Below, one piece after another: positions 16,179 through 24,564 of a stretch of 64,000 nucleotides of DNA. Position 1 is the first letter of the stretch. Each line of letters opens with the position of its first letter. The notes under the pieces are model-generated. The model did not search any database. It had not been told where the DNA came from and saw only the letters and a program-made list of their open reading frames with translations. The stretch is from JAPLJM01 sp963708515. GTDB taxonomy: Bacteria; Desulfobacterota; Syntrophia; Syntrophales; Fen-1087. The DNA is taken from contig CAVPSX010000006.1 of the NCBI GenBank assembly GCA_963708515.1, forward strand, positions 81,100 to 145,099, read 5' to 3'. The position numbers and the translations under genes were made by a program.

Positions 16179-17252
16179 TTACTTGCGAACAGGCACCATG
16201 AAAGTCTCATAGGCGCCGAAAGTGGTCCACATGTTCTGTACGGAAGCCCATGTTTTGGTGGTATGGGGTCTGTTTATCTTCTTCACCTCTTTATCAATAA
16301 AAGCCCAGGCCTGTTTGCGGAACTCTCTCTGGGAGACGTCGTCAACACGGGTCAATGTCAGGCCTTTGCTTTTGTAAAACTCCAGTGTCTCAATCCCCTT
16401 GGTGATATCCTCGGACCATTTCTGGATCGTCATGGCCATCGCCGCCGACTGAATCATGGCTTTGTATTCGGGGGGCAGTGCATTATATTTGTCTTTGTTG
16501 AAACCAAGCTCAAAATAGCAGGTCGGCTGATGCATGCCGGGGCCGGCCACATATTTGGTCACTTCATGGAAGCCCTGTGCTTTGTTGACGATGGGGCTTG
16601 AAAATTCGAGGGCATCCAGAATGCCTTTCTGCAGCGCGGGATACAGTTCCGTGCCGGGCAACATCGTAACGGAAACGCCCATTGACTTAAGAATTTCCGC
16701 CCACCAGCCCGGGGTTCTGTATTTCAGGCCCTTAAAATCTTTGACATTCTTCAGGGGTCTGTTGGACATTGCCAGTATTTCCGGGTGAGTGACGCCACCG
16801 GGAATGACGACGACGTTCATTTTCATTTCATCATACATTTGCTGCATGAGTTCCTTCCCGCCGCCGCTATACATCCAGGTTACATACATCAGCGGTTCCA
16901 GGTGCATGGGGATGGAAGCAAAAAAATTGGCCGACGGATGCTTGCCCTGCCAATAACCGGTCCAGCTGTGCCAGGCGTCAAGGGTGCCTTTGGAAGTCGC
17001 ATCCATATTCTCCATTGGTCCGACAACCGCGCCGGCGGGGAGAACCTTGATAACAAAATTGCCGCCGCTCATGTCACTGACACGCTGGGCAAAATCTTCG
17101 GCCATTTCATGGATCAACCAGCCTTTCGACCAGGTGGTCTGCATGGTCCATCTTACTTTGGGCAGCTCTTTAGCATAGCTGAACCCTGCCAAGGCAAAAG
17201 AACACACCATCATCAACACAAAGATAAAAGCTAATTTCTTGCTGTTTTTCAT
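16179..17252 (-). CDS. dctP: TRAP transporter periplasmic receptor (DctP family)
   Basis: The 357-residue precursor has a cleavable signal peptide (MKNSKKLAFIFVLMMVCSFA to about residue 27). The DctP fold has VRWTMQTTWSKGWLIHEMAE at the start of the mature part, GLKYRTPGWWAEILKSMG in the middle and LEFSSPIVN near the substrate-clamping Arg/Asp region. GGAGGAGG precedes the start. It captures a carboxylate for DctQM. The Trp-rich AWHSWTGYWQGKHP loop resembles receptors for keto- or hydroxy-acids, but the ligand is not predictable. Confidence 0.94.
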   Translation of the reverse strand: MKNSKKLAFIFVLMMVCSFALAGFSYAKELPKVRWTMQTTWSKGWLIHEMAEDFAQRVSDMSGGNFVIKVLPAGAVVGPMENMDATSKGTLDAWHSWTGYWQGKHPSANFFASIPMHLEPLMYVTWMYSGGGKELMQQMYDEMKMNVVVIPGGVTHPEILAMSNRPLKNVKDFKGLKYRTPGWWAEILKSMGVSVTMLPGTELYPALQKGILDALEFSSPIVNKAQGFHEVTKYVAGPGMHQPTCYFELGFNKDKYNALPPEYKAMIQSAAMAMTIQKWSEDITKGIETLEFYKSKGLTLTRVDDVSQREFRKQAWAFIDKEVKKINRPHTTKTWASVQNMWTTFGAYETFMVPVRK

Positions 17253-17433
17253 CTTTCCTCCTCCTCCTTCTTTAGTTGTTCCCGTTGCTGTTCATAAAAC
17301 AAATTTTTCCAAATCAAATAATGCAAACATCACCTCCCCCTTTGAATCCTGTCCCACATGCTGTTTTGGTCCGCTTTTTGTCGTCAAACACTTTTTTTAT
17401 AAAAACGTTCCCACCCGCGCTGCATTTGGATTC

Positions 17434-19425
17434 CTATTTTTTAAGCGCCTGGCGGGCCTCTTCCATGCTTTCATAAATATGGGAAGCCACATTGCGCTCC
17501 TTGAGCGCCTCCCCCAGCTTCATGCGCAGAAACGTGCTGGCGGTATAGCGCGTGACGCTCGTATAGTAGGTCTCCACGATGTTTTTGACCGTGTCCGTGT
17601 ATTCACCCACCAGGTCCGGTTCAATTTCGAAATTATCATAGTTGACGATGGCATCCACCTTGTGACTCAGCGGGATCAGGATCTTGTCCACGGCGTCTTT
17701 CACATTGCGGATATCCTGGCTTGTTTTGATGGCATGCCCTTCAAAGTTGACATAAAAGACATTTTCAGCAGGATCATGGGTAAAACGCTGCTCCAGCGGG
17801 ATTTTGAAAAAGCCGTCGGCCAGCCCCATGGGTCGGGTCTGAAAGATGCGGACATCCATGCGTTTCAGGGGCTCTTTGATAATGGGTTTGAATTCCATAT
17901 GGGCCAGGATGTCTTTTTCCAGATCCACGCCCGGCGCGATTTCCACGAGTTCCATGCCGGTGTCGGTCAGCCTTAACACGCAGCGCTCGGTGATATACAG
18001 TGTTGGCTGCTTCTTCTTGACGGCATAGGCGCCGCTGAAGGTCACATGCTCCACTTGCTCAATGAACTTCTTGTTCTTGCCCTCCTTTACGATCACGAGC
18101 CGGCCGTCCTTGACGTCCACTTCGAGATCGCCCGCCGTGAAAGTTCCCACAAACACAACTTTCTTGGCGTTCTGGCTGATATTGATGAAGCCGCCGGCGC
18201 CTGCCAGACGCGTGCCGAATTTGCTCACGTTCAGATTGCCCTGCCGGTCCGCCTGCGCCAGTCCCAGAAAGGCAATATCCAGCCCGCCGCCGTCGTAAAA
18301 ATCGAACTGGGCGTTCTGGTCGACCAGGACCTCCGTATTAATGCCCGACCCGAAATTCAATCCCCCTTCGGGAACGCCGCCGATGACGCCCGGCTCGGTT
18401 GTCAGGGTGAGGAAATTCAGGATTTTCTCCTCGTTGGCGACAATGGAGACCCCCTCAGGCATGCCGATGCCCAGGTTGACGATGTTATTGGGCTTGAGTT
18501 CGAAAGCCGCCCGCCGGGCGATGATCTTGCGGTCGCTCATTTCCATGGGCGGGATGGACTGAAGCGGCATTTTGATTTCACCGCTGCGGGCCGGATTGTA
18601 GCGGTCGCCGAAAGTCTGCCAGTGGTTCTCGGGTTTGGATACGACCACGCAATCCACCATAATGCCGGGAATTTTGATCTGCCGTGCGGGCAGCGTGCCG
18701 CGATCGGCGACGCGCTCCACCTGCACGATCACAAATCCGCCCGAATTCTTTGCAGCGGTCGCCATGGCCAGAGAATCGAGGGTCAGGGGTTCCTTTTCCA
18801 TGGTGACATTGCCGTCGGTATCGGCCGTCGTGCCCCGCAGAATCGCCACGTTGATGGGAAACGTCTTGTAGGCGAGATATTCCCGGCCGTCGAACACAAT
18901 CAATTCCACGATGTCTTCAGTGGTGACGCTATTGATCTTGCCGCCGTCCAGGCGCGGATCCACAAACGTTCCCAGCCCCACATGCGTGATGATGCGGGGC
19001 TTTTTCCCTGCAATTGCCCGGTATAGGTGCGAAACCACACCCTGGGGCAGATTGTAGGCCTCGATCTTATTATCAAAGGCCAGCCTCTGCAATTTGGGAA
19101 CCAGTCCCCAGTGCCCGCCGATCACACGCCGGACCAGCCCTTCATGCCCCAGATGGTTCAGCCCGCGCGTCTTGCCGTCCCCCTGTCCGGCCGCATACAC
19201 AAGCGTCAGATTGCGCGGCCTGCCGTGTTCGAGAAAGTATGTTTCCAGCTCGATGGCGATCTCCTCCGGGAACCCGGTGCCCACAAAGCCGCCCGTAGCG
19301 ATGGTGTCGTTGTCCCGGATGATGCGGATGGCCTCCTCGGCCGTGGCCACTTTGCCCTTTTTTTCCTGCAGGGGGGGAGGAGGCAACTGTGTCGGTTGGA
19401 TACCCTTGGATGATTCTTGATTCAT
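17434..19425 (-). CDS. Acyl-CoA:acetate/3-ketoacid-type CoA transferase with C-terminal extension
   Basis: The 663 residues comprise a fused alpha-beta class I CoA transferase (about 1-535) and an extra C-terminal domain of about 120 residues. Motifs: ATGGFVGTGFPEE (oxyanion loop), AGQGDGKTRGLNHLGHEGL, and TTEPGVIGGVPEGG with the catalytic Glu near residue 344, which forms the glutamyl-CoA thioester. The family (YdiF/propionate CoA-transferase-like) moves CoA between acyl groups. The tail (from about HDPAENVFYVNFEGHAIK) is not part of the core enzyme. The gene lies between dctP and the dehydrogenase gene, fitting activation of the imported acid. Confidence 0.93.
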   Translation of the reverse strand: MNQESSKGIQPTQLPPPPLQEKKGKVATAEEAIRIIRDNDTIATGGFVGTGFPEEIAIELETYFLEHGRPRNLTLVYAAGQGDGKTRGLNHLGHEGLVRRVIGGHWGLVPKLQRLAFDNKIEAYNLPQGVVSHLYRAIAGKKPRIITHVGLGTFVDPRLDGGKINSVTTEDIVELIVFDGREYLAYKTFPINVAILRGTTADTDGNVTMEKEPLTLDSLAMATAAKNSGGFVIVQVERVADRGTLPARQIKIPGIMVDCVVVSKPENHWQTFGDRYNPARSGEIKMPLQSIPPMEMSDRKIIARRAAFELKPNNIVNLGIGMPEGVSIVANEEKILNFLTLTTEPGVIGGVPEGGLNFGSGINTEVLVDQNAQFDFYDGGGLDIAFLGLAQADRQGNLNVSKFGTRLAGAGGFINISQNAKKVVFVGTFTAGDLEVDVKDGRLVIVKEGKNKKFIEQVEHVTFSGAYAVKKKQPTLYITERCVLRLTDTGMELVEIAPGVDLEKDILAHMEFKPIIKEPLKRMDVRIFQTRPMGLADGFFKIPLEQRFTHDPAENVFYVNFEGHAIKTSQDIRNVKDAVDKILIPLSHKVDAIVNYDNFEIEPDLVGEYTDTVKNIVETYYTSVTRYTASTFLRMKLGEALKERNVASHIYESMEEARQALKK

Positions 19426-19587
19426 AACGGTGCTCTTTTCTCAAATGATGAAAATGCAAAGGTGCCTTTATGATGGAAATCTCTTTTCGCATGAAGGCTA
19501 CCATTAGCCATTGCCGCCGTGATAACTATTTTTTCATTCACACTTATATGCTCCTTCTATACTTATTCGGTGAATAAAGGTAAAAAT

Positions 19588-20499
19588 TTACTTTTTCGGT
19601 TTGGGATTCAAAAAGTCAGGATTTTGATACTCAGGATTGGGATATGTATAAAATCCTTTCCCGGTTTTTACGCCCAGTTCACCTTTCTTTATCTTCTCCA
19701 TCAGTGCATCAGGCGGCTTATCTTTTGGATCTTTCGAAGCGTTATAATATACCATTTCAATATCATAGACTACATCCAAACCGACCGTATCCATTAACCC
19801 AAAGGGTCCAAATGGAGCCTTTGTAAAGATGCGCCAGGCGCGATCGATATCGCGGAAATCAACAAAACCATTGCCCCACATATAGAGAGTTTGTCTTTTA
19901 ATTGCTCTCCAAACACTGTTAAAGCAGAAACCGAGGATTTCCTTATTCACTCGCAGCGGAACGCAACCCAGGGAGCGAATCCAGGCGTCACCTTTATCCA
20001 TAACTTCCGGAAGTGTCTTTGTGCCGGGGGCAAGATCGATCATATTCATACCCTGCAGGGGCAAGTAAAAATGGGTATTGATGCACTTTTCCGGTCTGCC
20101 ACTGCTGGCTTCCATTCTGGATATCGGCATCGATGAACTATTGGAAGCAAAAATGGCTTTAGCCGGGGCAGTAGCGCCCATCATCTTAAAAACCCTCTGT
20201 TTCACTTCCAAATCTTCAAATACACATTCCACAACCAGATCAGCGTCTTCAAGAGCGACCGCTGGATCTGTGGAAAAGCTAATTTCTTGTTTTAAACGAC
20301 CCCATGCTTCCCAGGGTATAAAAGGGGTTATTTTTTTATTCTGAAAATCTGTTACCAGTCTTTGATAGGTATCTTCAAAAGCGCTTGCCTTAGAGTCAAA
20401 TACGCTGACTTTATATCCGGAATATGCCGAAAGTAGAGCTATTTGGGTGCCCAGGAAACCGGACCCGACAACAGCGATTTTTTCAAATGGTTTGGTCAT
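19588..20499 (-). CDS. 3-hydroxyacyl-CoA dehydrogenase family protein
   Basis: The 303 residues have an N-terminal NAD-binding Rossmann fold (VVGSGFLGTQIALLSAYSGY). The Ser and His of the catalytic site lie in ASNSSSMPISR and NTHFYLPLQG, and the C-terminal helical domain ends GVKTGKGFYTYPNPEY. The family oxidises L-3-hydroxyacyl-CoA to 3-ketoacyl-CoA. The usual HFFNP segment reads HFYLP, so the substrate may be atypical. Base composition is more AT-rich than in neighbouring genes, hinting at separate origin. A sigma-54-type box lies 140 bp upstream. Confidence 0.9.
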   Translation of the reverse strand: MTKPFEKIAVVGSGFLGTQIALLSAYSGYKVSVFDSKASAFEDTYQRLVTDFQNKKITPFIPWEAWGRLKQEISFSTDPAVALEDADLVVECVFEDLEVKQRVFKMMGATAPAKAIFASNSSSMPISRMEASSGRPEKCINTHFYLPLQGMNMIDLAPGTKTLPEVMDKGDAWIRSLGCVPLRVNKEILGFCFNSVWRAIKRQTLYMWGNGFVDFRDIDRAWRIFTKAPFGPFGLMDTVGLDVVYDIEMVYYNASKDPKDKPPDALMEKIKKGELGVKTGKGFYTYPNPEYQNPDFLNPKPKK

Positions 20500-20641
20500 A
20501 ATTAATCCTAAGCATAATAAACAGCAATTTTGCTGATTTCAAAAATTCCTCACTGACCATGAAAGTCAGGACGGAAATGATTCAGAATCTTAGCAAATCA
20601 GAATTCTAAACGGAATATTTATAATTATCCCATTTGCAAAT

Positions 20642-20657
20642 GCAAAAATGAGACCAT
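20642..20657 (-). promoter_or_regulatory. Sigma-54-type -24/-12 box upstream of the hydroxyacyl-CoA dehydrogenase gene
   Basis: Minus-strand TGGTCTCATTTTTGCA contains GG-N10-GC with a TTTGCA -12 element. The same core recurs upstream of glcD (13592). The divergent gene at 20827 encodes a sigma-54 activator, the partner such promoters require. The rest of 20500-20826 shows no gene. Confidence 0.55.
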
Positions 20658-20826
20658 CACCGGCATTCGAAACGCTAAATAATTTTACAAGATTTACCCA
20701 GTAATATTAAATGGGTTACTGCTTATAAATCTAAAGAGTTTTTTCTCGACAGATCGTTTTTGAGGGTGTATAGAGAGGCATCTGTATCATATTTCATACA
20801 TGTATCTTTATGGCTACTGTGTCACC

Positions 20827-22272
20827 ATGAAAAAGAATGTAAATATTTCTCTGAACGCACACCCGCCGGAGACCGCAGTCGTAATTCCTGCGGACCGGGA
20901 AGCCGAAGCGTTGCGCGAACAGCTGGAAATGTATCGGTTGATTTTTGAAAGCATCCATTACGGCAGCCTCGTCACCGACGACCGCGGTTATATCACCCAC
21001 TTCAACAAACCCTACGGGCATTTTCTGGATATGGACCCGGACGCCCAGATCGGCAAGCATTGTACCGAAGTACTGGAAAACACGCGCATGCATATCGTGG
21101 CCCAAACGGGCAAACCCGAATTCAGCGACAGCCACCACATCAAAGGTCAGAACATGGTGGTGCACCGCATCCCCATCAAGAAAAACGGCAAGGTGATCGC
21201 CGTGTTCGGTCAGGTGCTCTTCAAGGATGTACGCGACGTGGGCAAACTGGCCAAAAAACTCTCCCTGCTTGAATCCAAGGTCAAGCTTTATGAAGCCGAG
21301 CTGCTGGTTCTTCGCTCCACGCGCTATACCCTGGACAGCATCATCGGCGTCAGCGAGGCCATCGCCTCTCTGAAAGCGCAAGCCCTGAAGGCCGCTGCAA
21401 GTCAATTTCCCGTGTTGATCTCAGGTGAAAGCGGCACCGGAAAGGAACTTTTCGCCCAGGCCATCCACCACGCCAGCCCGCGCAAGGTCTATCCCTTTGT
21501 GCGCATCAATTGCGCCACCATCCCCAGGGACCTTTTTGAATCGGAGCTGTTCGGCTACGAAAAGGGGGCTTTTACGGGCGCAAGATCGGAAGGAAAGCCC
21601 GGCAAATTTGAACTGGCCCATCGGGGGACCATCTTCCTTGATGAAATCGGAGAGCTGCCCGCGCCGATGCAACCCAAACTGTTGCGCGTCCTTGAAGAAA
21701 AGGAATTCGAACGCGTGGGCGGCACCCGTGTGATTCGTTCGAATTTCCGCCTGATCGCCGCCACCAATCAGAATCTGGACAGCATGATCGGGGAGGGACG
21801 CTTCCGCAAGGATCTCTTTTACCGGTTGAATGTCTTTCCCATCACGATTCCGCCCCTGCGGGAACGTCGGGAGGACATCATTCCTATTCTCATGCATCTG
21901 CTGCAGCTACTGTCAGCGGAAGCCGATCTGTTCGACATCCGCCTCGATAGCAGCGCCCACAAAGTCCTCATGGAGCATGGCTGGCCCGGTAATGTTCGGG
22001 AGATGTCCAATGTGCTGGAATGGACCCTTTCCTCCCTCGAAGGCAATTGCATTCGGGACCGGGACCTGCCTTTCTACCTGAAGCCCAGATCCGATATCCT
22101 GCTTCCCGCGCTGCACTCCCCCATGCGGGAGGTCCAGGCCCGCGCCGAAGCCCAGGCCATCCGCCAAGCCTTGAAGGAAGCCGACCACAACAAAGCCCGG
22201 GCGGCCCGCATCCTGGGCATTCACCGCACCCTGCTGTATAAAAAAATAAAGAAATACGGTCTGGATGCATGA
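20827..22272 (+). CDS. Sigma-54-dependent transcriptional activator (PAS-AAA+-Fis HTH)
   Basis: The product has about 481 residues. An N-terminal PAS domain (about 35-155) has SLVTDDRGYITHFN and a conserved HHIKGQNMVVHRIPI segment. The AAA+ domain (about 180-410) has Walker A GESGTGKE, the sigma-54 contact loop GAFTGA near residue 247 and Walker B GTIFLDEIGE. A Fis-type helix-turn-helix ends the protein (HNKARAARILGIHRTLLYKK). There is no receiver domain, so it senses a ligand or redox state through PAS. No strong ribosome site marks the start; ATG 20827 is chosen over 20800. It probably drives the two boxes at 13592 and 20642. Confidence 0.93.
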   Translation: MKKNVNISLNAHPPETAVVIPADREAEALREQLEMYRLIFESIHYGSLVTDDRGYITHFNKPYGHFLDMDPDAQIGKHCTEVLENTRMHIVAQTGKPEFSDSHHIKGQNMVVHRIPIKKNGKVIAVFGQVLFKDVRDVGKLAKKLSLLESKVKLYEAELLVLRSTRYTLDSIIGVSEAIASLKAQALKAAASQFPVLISGESGTGKELFAQAIHHASPRKVYPFVRINCATIPRDLFESELFGYEKGAFTGARSEGKPGKFELAHRGTIFLDEIGELPAPMQPKLLRVLEEKEFERVGGTRVIRSNFRLIAATNQNLDSMIGEGRFRKDLFYRLNVFPITIPPLRERREDIIPILMHLLQLLSAEADLFDIRLDSSAHKVLMEHGWPGNVREMSNVLEWTLSSLEGNCIRDRDLPFYLKPRSDILLPALHSPMREVQARAEAQAIRQALKEADHNKARAARILGIHRTLLYKKIKKYGLDA

Positions 22273-22892
22273 AGCACTTGAGACGACTTTACGACTGGGT
22301 TCTCCACTGGGCCGACACCCCTTACGGGGCGCCGGCCCTGTTCATGCTGTCCTTTGTGGAATCTTCCTTCTTCCCCGTTCCGCCGGACCCCCTGCTGATC
22401 GCCCTGGTGCTTGGCGCTCAGGCCAAGGCCTTCCGTTTCGCCCTGAACTGCACCGTGGCGTCCGTCCTAGGGGCCGTCTTCGGCTATGCGATCGGTTATT
22501 ACGTCTGGTGGTCCGGTCCGGATATGTTTTCACCGGTGGCTTGGTTCTTCTTCCAGAATATACCAGGCTTTTCCGTGGAATTGTTCCGCTATATCCAGGG
22601 ACTCTTCGAAAAGTGGAACTTCTGGATCATCTTCACTGCCGGTTTCACCCCCATCCCCTACAAGGTCTTCACGGTCTCCGGGGGGGCCTTTGCCGTGAAC
22701 CTGCCCCTGTTTCTGCTTGCCTCCGTGGTCAGCCGGGGGGCCCGGTTCTTTCTCGTGGCCTTCCTCATCTGGAAGTTCGGGGCGCAGATCAAGAGCTTCA
22801 TCGATCGCCACTTCAACTGGCTGGCCATTCTCTTCACGGTGCTGCTCATCGGTGGTTTTGTCCTGATCAGATGGCTGGGTAAATCGGTGTAA
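22269..22892 (+). CDS. DedA/YqaA-family membrane protein
   Basis: The 207 residues include about five membrane segments and the family text FMLSFVESSFFPVPPDPLLI, GYAIGYYVW and FTPIPYKVFTVSGG. The start overlaps the activator stop by 4 bp, so the two are co-translated. DedA/VTT-related proteins are linked to lipid scrambling and envelope homeostasis in bacteria. The specific YqaA subgroup has no settled role. Confidence 0.88.
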   Translation: MKHLRRLYDWVLHWADTPYGAPALFMLSFVESSFFPVPPDPLLIALVLGAQAKAFRFALNCTVASVLGAVFGYAIGYYVWWSGPDMFSPVAWFFFQNIPGFSVELFRYIQGLFEKWNFWIIFTAGFTPIPYKVFTVSGGAFAVNLPLFLLASVVSRGARFFLVAFLIWKFGAQIKSFIDRHFNWLAILFTVLLIGGFVLIRWLGKSV

Positions 22893-23005
22893 AATCTGGC
22901 AGGATCCGCTTCAGGCCATTGATTGCTCGAACCCGGAGAAGCGAATAACCATTGTTATATTCGCGTTTATTTCATTCTGATGCGACAAGTCGGCCAAAAA
23001 TATCT

Positions 23006-23040
23006 GTTTACAAAACAATATAAAGTATTATAATGTAAAC
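23006..23040 (+). promoter_or_regulatory. Promoter framed by inverted repeats, preceding the AbiEi remnant
   Basis: TTTACA (23007-23012), a 16-bp spacer and a perfect TATAAT (23029-23034) are bracketed by GTTTAC (23006-23011) and GTAAAC (23035-23040). Self-repressed AbiE toxin-antitoxin promoters are known to carry inverted repeats, and the remnant that follows fits that reading. Confidence 0.55.
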
Positions 23041-23124
23041 CACTATGAAGAACTGCCGTGAAACATTAGTCACGTCCTCACTGTCCATCAGGCAGAATGA
23101 TATACATCTTTCCTTGCCGCCCGC

Positions 23125-23270
23125 CTTTTTTCCGGTTTCGAGACCCGGGAAGGCTACAACATGGCTTCACCGGAGAAGGCCATTCTCGATACGATCTATC
23201 TGCGTAAAGCGATTCCCTTTCTGGACGAACTGGAGCTCACACGCCTCGACAGACGGAGGCTGGAGCAGCT
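23125..23270 (+). pseudogene. Fragment of an AbiEi-type antitoxin gene
   Basis: The plus-strand frame reads LFSGFETREGYNMASPEKA, then ILDTIYLRKAIPFLDELEL, and ends RLDRRRLEQLA. The ETREGYNMASPEKALLD-like core is typical of AbiEi antitoxins of type IV toxin-antitoxin systems. The N-terminal helix-turn-helix and most of the C-terminus are absent, and the frame runs directly into the tRNA-like repeat at 23270. It is therefore a leftover of an earlier element truncated at the same junction that bounds the HepT-MntA segment. Confidence 0.7.
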
Positions 23271-23312
23271 GGCGCGCCCGGCACGATTCGAACGTGCGAC
23301 TTTCAGATTCGT
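23270..23312. repeat. 43-bp copy of the tRNA-Arg 3' half (att-like site)
   Basis: It is identical in sequence and orientation to 24195-24237, the 3' half of tRNA-Arg(ACG) from the anticodon loop through the CCA end. Direct repeats of a tRNA 3' end are the footprint left by tyrosine-recombinase integration. The segment between the copies is 0.9 kb and encodes HepT-MntA but no integrase. Confidence 0.85.
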
Positions 23313-23644
23313 TTTAGTCCTTCGAGAAGGGGCTTTAATTCTAATAAACGTTCCTGCGAAACCTTCCAGACGGTCATCAGGTCAACCCCCATGTAATCGT
23401 GGATGAGAACGTTCCGCATCCCAGCCATTTTAGTCCAGGGGATATCAGGATGTTTTTTTCTGAACGATGTCGGAATGTGCTTGGCTGCTTCGCCGATGAC
23501 TTCGAGACACCTGATTACAGCATTGACCGTTTTCTTGTCAGATGCAAACATTTCGTAAGACATCCCTTGTGTAAAATCCTCGATATCGGATATAGCATTT
23601 ATTACATCTTCGATGTAATCGGAGATCTCACGCCCTTTAGACAT
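23303..23644 (-). CDS. hepT: HepT-like HEPN-domain toxin (DUF86)
   Basis: The 113-residue all-helical protein starts MSKGREISDYIEDVINAISDIEDF and carries the HEPN ribonuclease motif Rx4HxY as RNVLIHDY. The length is normal for the family. In type VII systems the HEPN RNase is silenced by oligo-AMPylation of its motif Tyr by the partner nucleotidyltransferase. The start at 23644 overlaps the mntA stop by 8 bp; the longer frame to 23851 is a shadow of mntA. The last codons (KRI-stop) lie inside the tRNA-like repeat, so the repeat supplies the stop codon. Confidence 0.88.
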   Translation of the reverse strand: MSKGREISDYIEDVINAISDIEDFTQGMSYEMFASDKKTVNAVIRCLEVIGEAAKHIPTSFRKKHPDIPWTKMAGMRNVLIHDYMGVDLMTVWKVSQERLLELKPLLEGLKRI

Positions 23645-23927
23645 ACTCAACCTCAGATAGAATACGTTTACCGATTGCCGGTTTGAGAGCTGATTCCATG
23701 ACCAGGTCAACCTTGGCATGGAGCCGGCTCTCAAGATAATCTCGCAGATCCAAAAATTCAAAGAGGTCGATATTCCGATTGAAGGTGACGAGTATATCGA
23801 TATCACTCCTCTTTCGCTGCTTGTCCCTGACATAGGAGCCAAACAAGCCAAGCCGCTGGACTCCGTAAAGGGATTCCATCTCGGTTTTGCTGTTTCTAAT
23901 GATTTTGATTATTTCCTGCTTTCCCAT
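23637..23927 (-). CDS. mntA: MntA-like minimal nucleotidyltransferase antitoxin
   Basis: The 96-residue protein has the GSX10DXD active-site motif (GSYVRDKQRKRSDIDILV), a third acidic residue in KVDLVME and no other domain, typical of minimal nucleotidyltransferases. It precedes and overlaps hepT, the usual order in HepT-MntA modules. It is expected to AMPylate and neutralise HepT. The ribosome site is weak (GGTAGG). Confidence 0.88.
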   Translation of the reverse strand: MGKQEIIKIIRNSKTEMESLYGVQRLGLFGSYVRDKQRKRSDIDILVTFNRNIDLFEFLDLRDYLESRLHAKVDLVMESALKPAIGKRILSEVEYV

Positions 23928-24160
23928 AATTGCCTACCTGCAACATTATAAGTTAATAAAGCGTGAAAAAGGAACAGGTTTTTTATCCGATAACCTGTAA
24001 ACAGTTCCCTTGACTTTCATCAATCGACACGGAGTCACTGATAACCTTTCGTAATCTTGCATAAACGATGGAAGTTATCAAGGCAACATGTCAAGAAGCT
24101 GCACAAGAACCGGATGAACATCTTTTTTTCAGGCCAAGTGTAGAGACCCGTAGAGACCGG

Positions 24161-24188
24161 AAAAAAGGGCTTCCTTTCGGAAACCCTT
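24161..24188 (-). terminator. Terminator of the serS-tRNA transcript
   Basis: In the minus-strand RNA AAGGGTTTCC, a GAAA loop and GGAAGCCCUU are followed by a U-run. It lies 6 bp past the tRNA-Arg 3' end. Confidence 0.85.
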
Positions 24189-24194
24189 AGTTAT

Positions 24195-24271
24195 TGGCGC
24201 GCCCGGCACGATTCGAACGTGCGACTTTCAGATTCGTAGTCTGACGCTCTATCCAGCTGAACTACGGGCGC
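24195..24271 (-). tRNA. tRNA-Arg (anticodon ACG)
   Basis: The 77-nt cloverleaf includes an encoded CCA. The acceptor stem pairs GCGCCCG with CGGGCGC, the T arm contains GTTCGAATC, and the anticodon loop CTACGAA has ACG at positions 34-36 (A34 presumably becomes inosine). Its 3' 43 bases are duplicated at 23270-23312. Confidence 0.95.
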
Positions 24272-24281
24272 ATATTAATAG

Positions 24282-24376
24282 TGGCGGAGAGAGCGGGATT
24301 TGAACCCGCGGTACACCTTTTAGGGGCGTACAATCGCTTAGCAGGCGATCGCTTTCGACCACTCAGCCATCTCTCC
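24282..24376 (-). tRNA. tRNA-Ser (anticodon GCT)
   Basis: The 95-nt class II tRNA has a long variable arm, a GGAGAGA acceptor stem, an anticodon loop CTGCTAA and an encoded CCA. It lies between tRNA-Ser(TGA) and tRNA-Arg on the same strand. Confidence 0.95.
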
Positions 24377-24463
24377 GATCAATCAGGTGCCGATTGTCAG
24401 GGATTAAGGCATTCGTTGAATGCTTTTGTATTGCCCTGTTCACTGGCCACTTATCGCTATTTC

Positions 24464-24549
24464 TGGCGGAGGGAGCAGGATTCGAACCCGCGAACCTTTC
24501 GGTCAACGGTTTTCAAGACCGCCGCCATAGACCACTCGGCCATCCCTCC
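24464..24549 (-). tRNA. tRNA-Ser (anticodon TGA)
   Basis: The 86-nt class II tRNA has a GGAGGGA acceptor stem, an anticodon loop CTTGAAA and an encoded CCA. It begins 15 bp after the serS stop codon, so it is probably processed from the serS transcript. Confidence 0.95.
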
Positions 24550-24564
24550 TGAATTTCTTCAATG

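Noticed and set aside
22265..22882. Alternative 205-codon frame over the DedA-like gene
   Set aside because: The frame one step away has the membrane segments and family motifs; this one is Arg/Pro-rich noise.
23045..23317. 90-codon plus-strand frame beginning at the ATG after the TATAAT box
   Set aside because: The antitoxin-like text is in a different frame, and this one reads through the tRNA-like repeat; no ribosome site.
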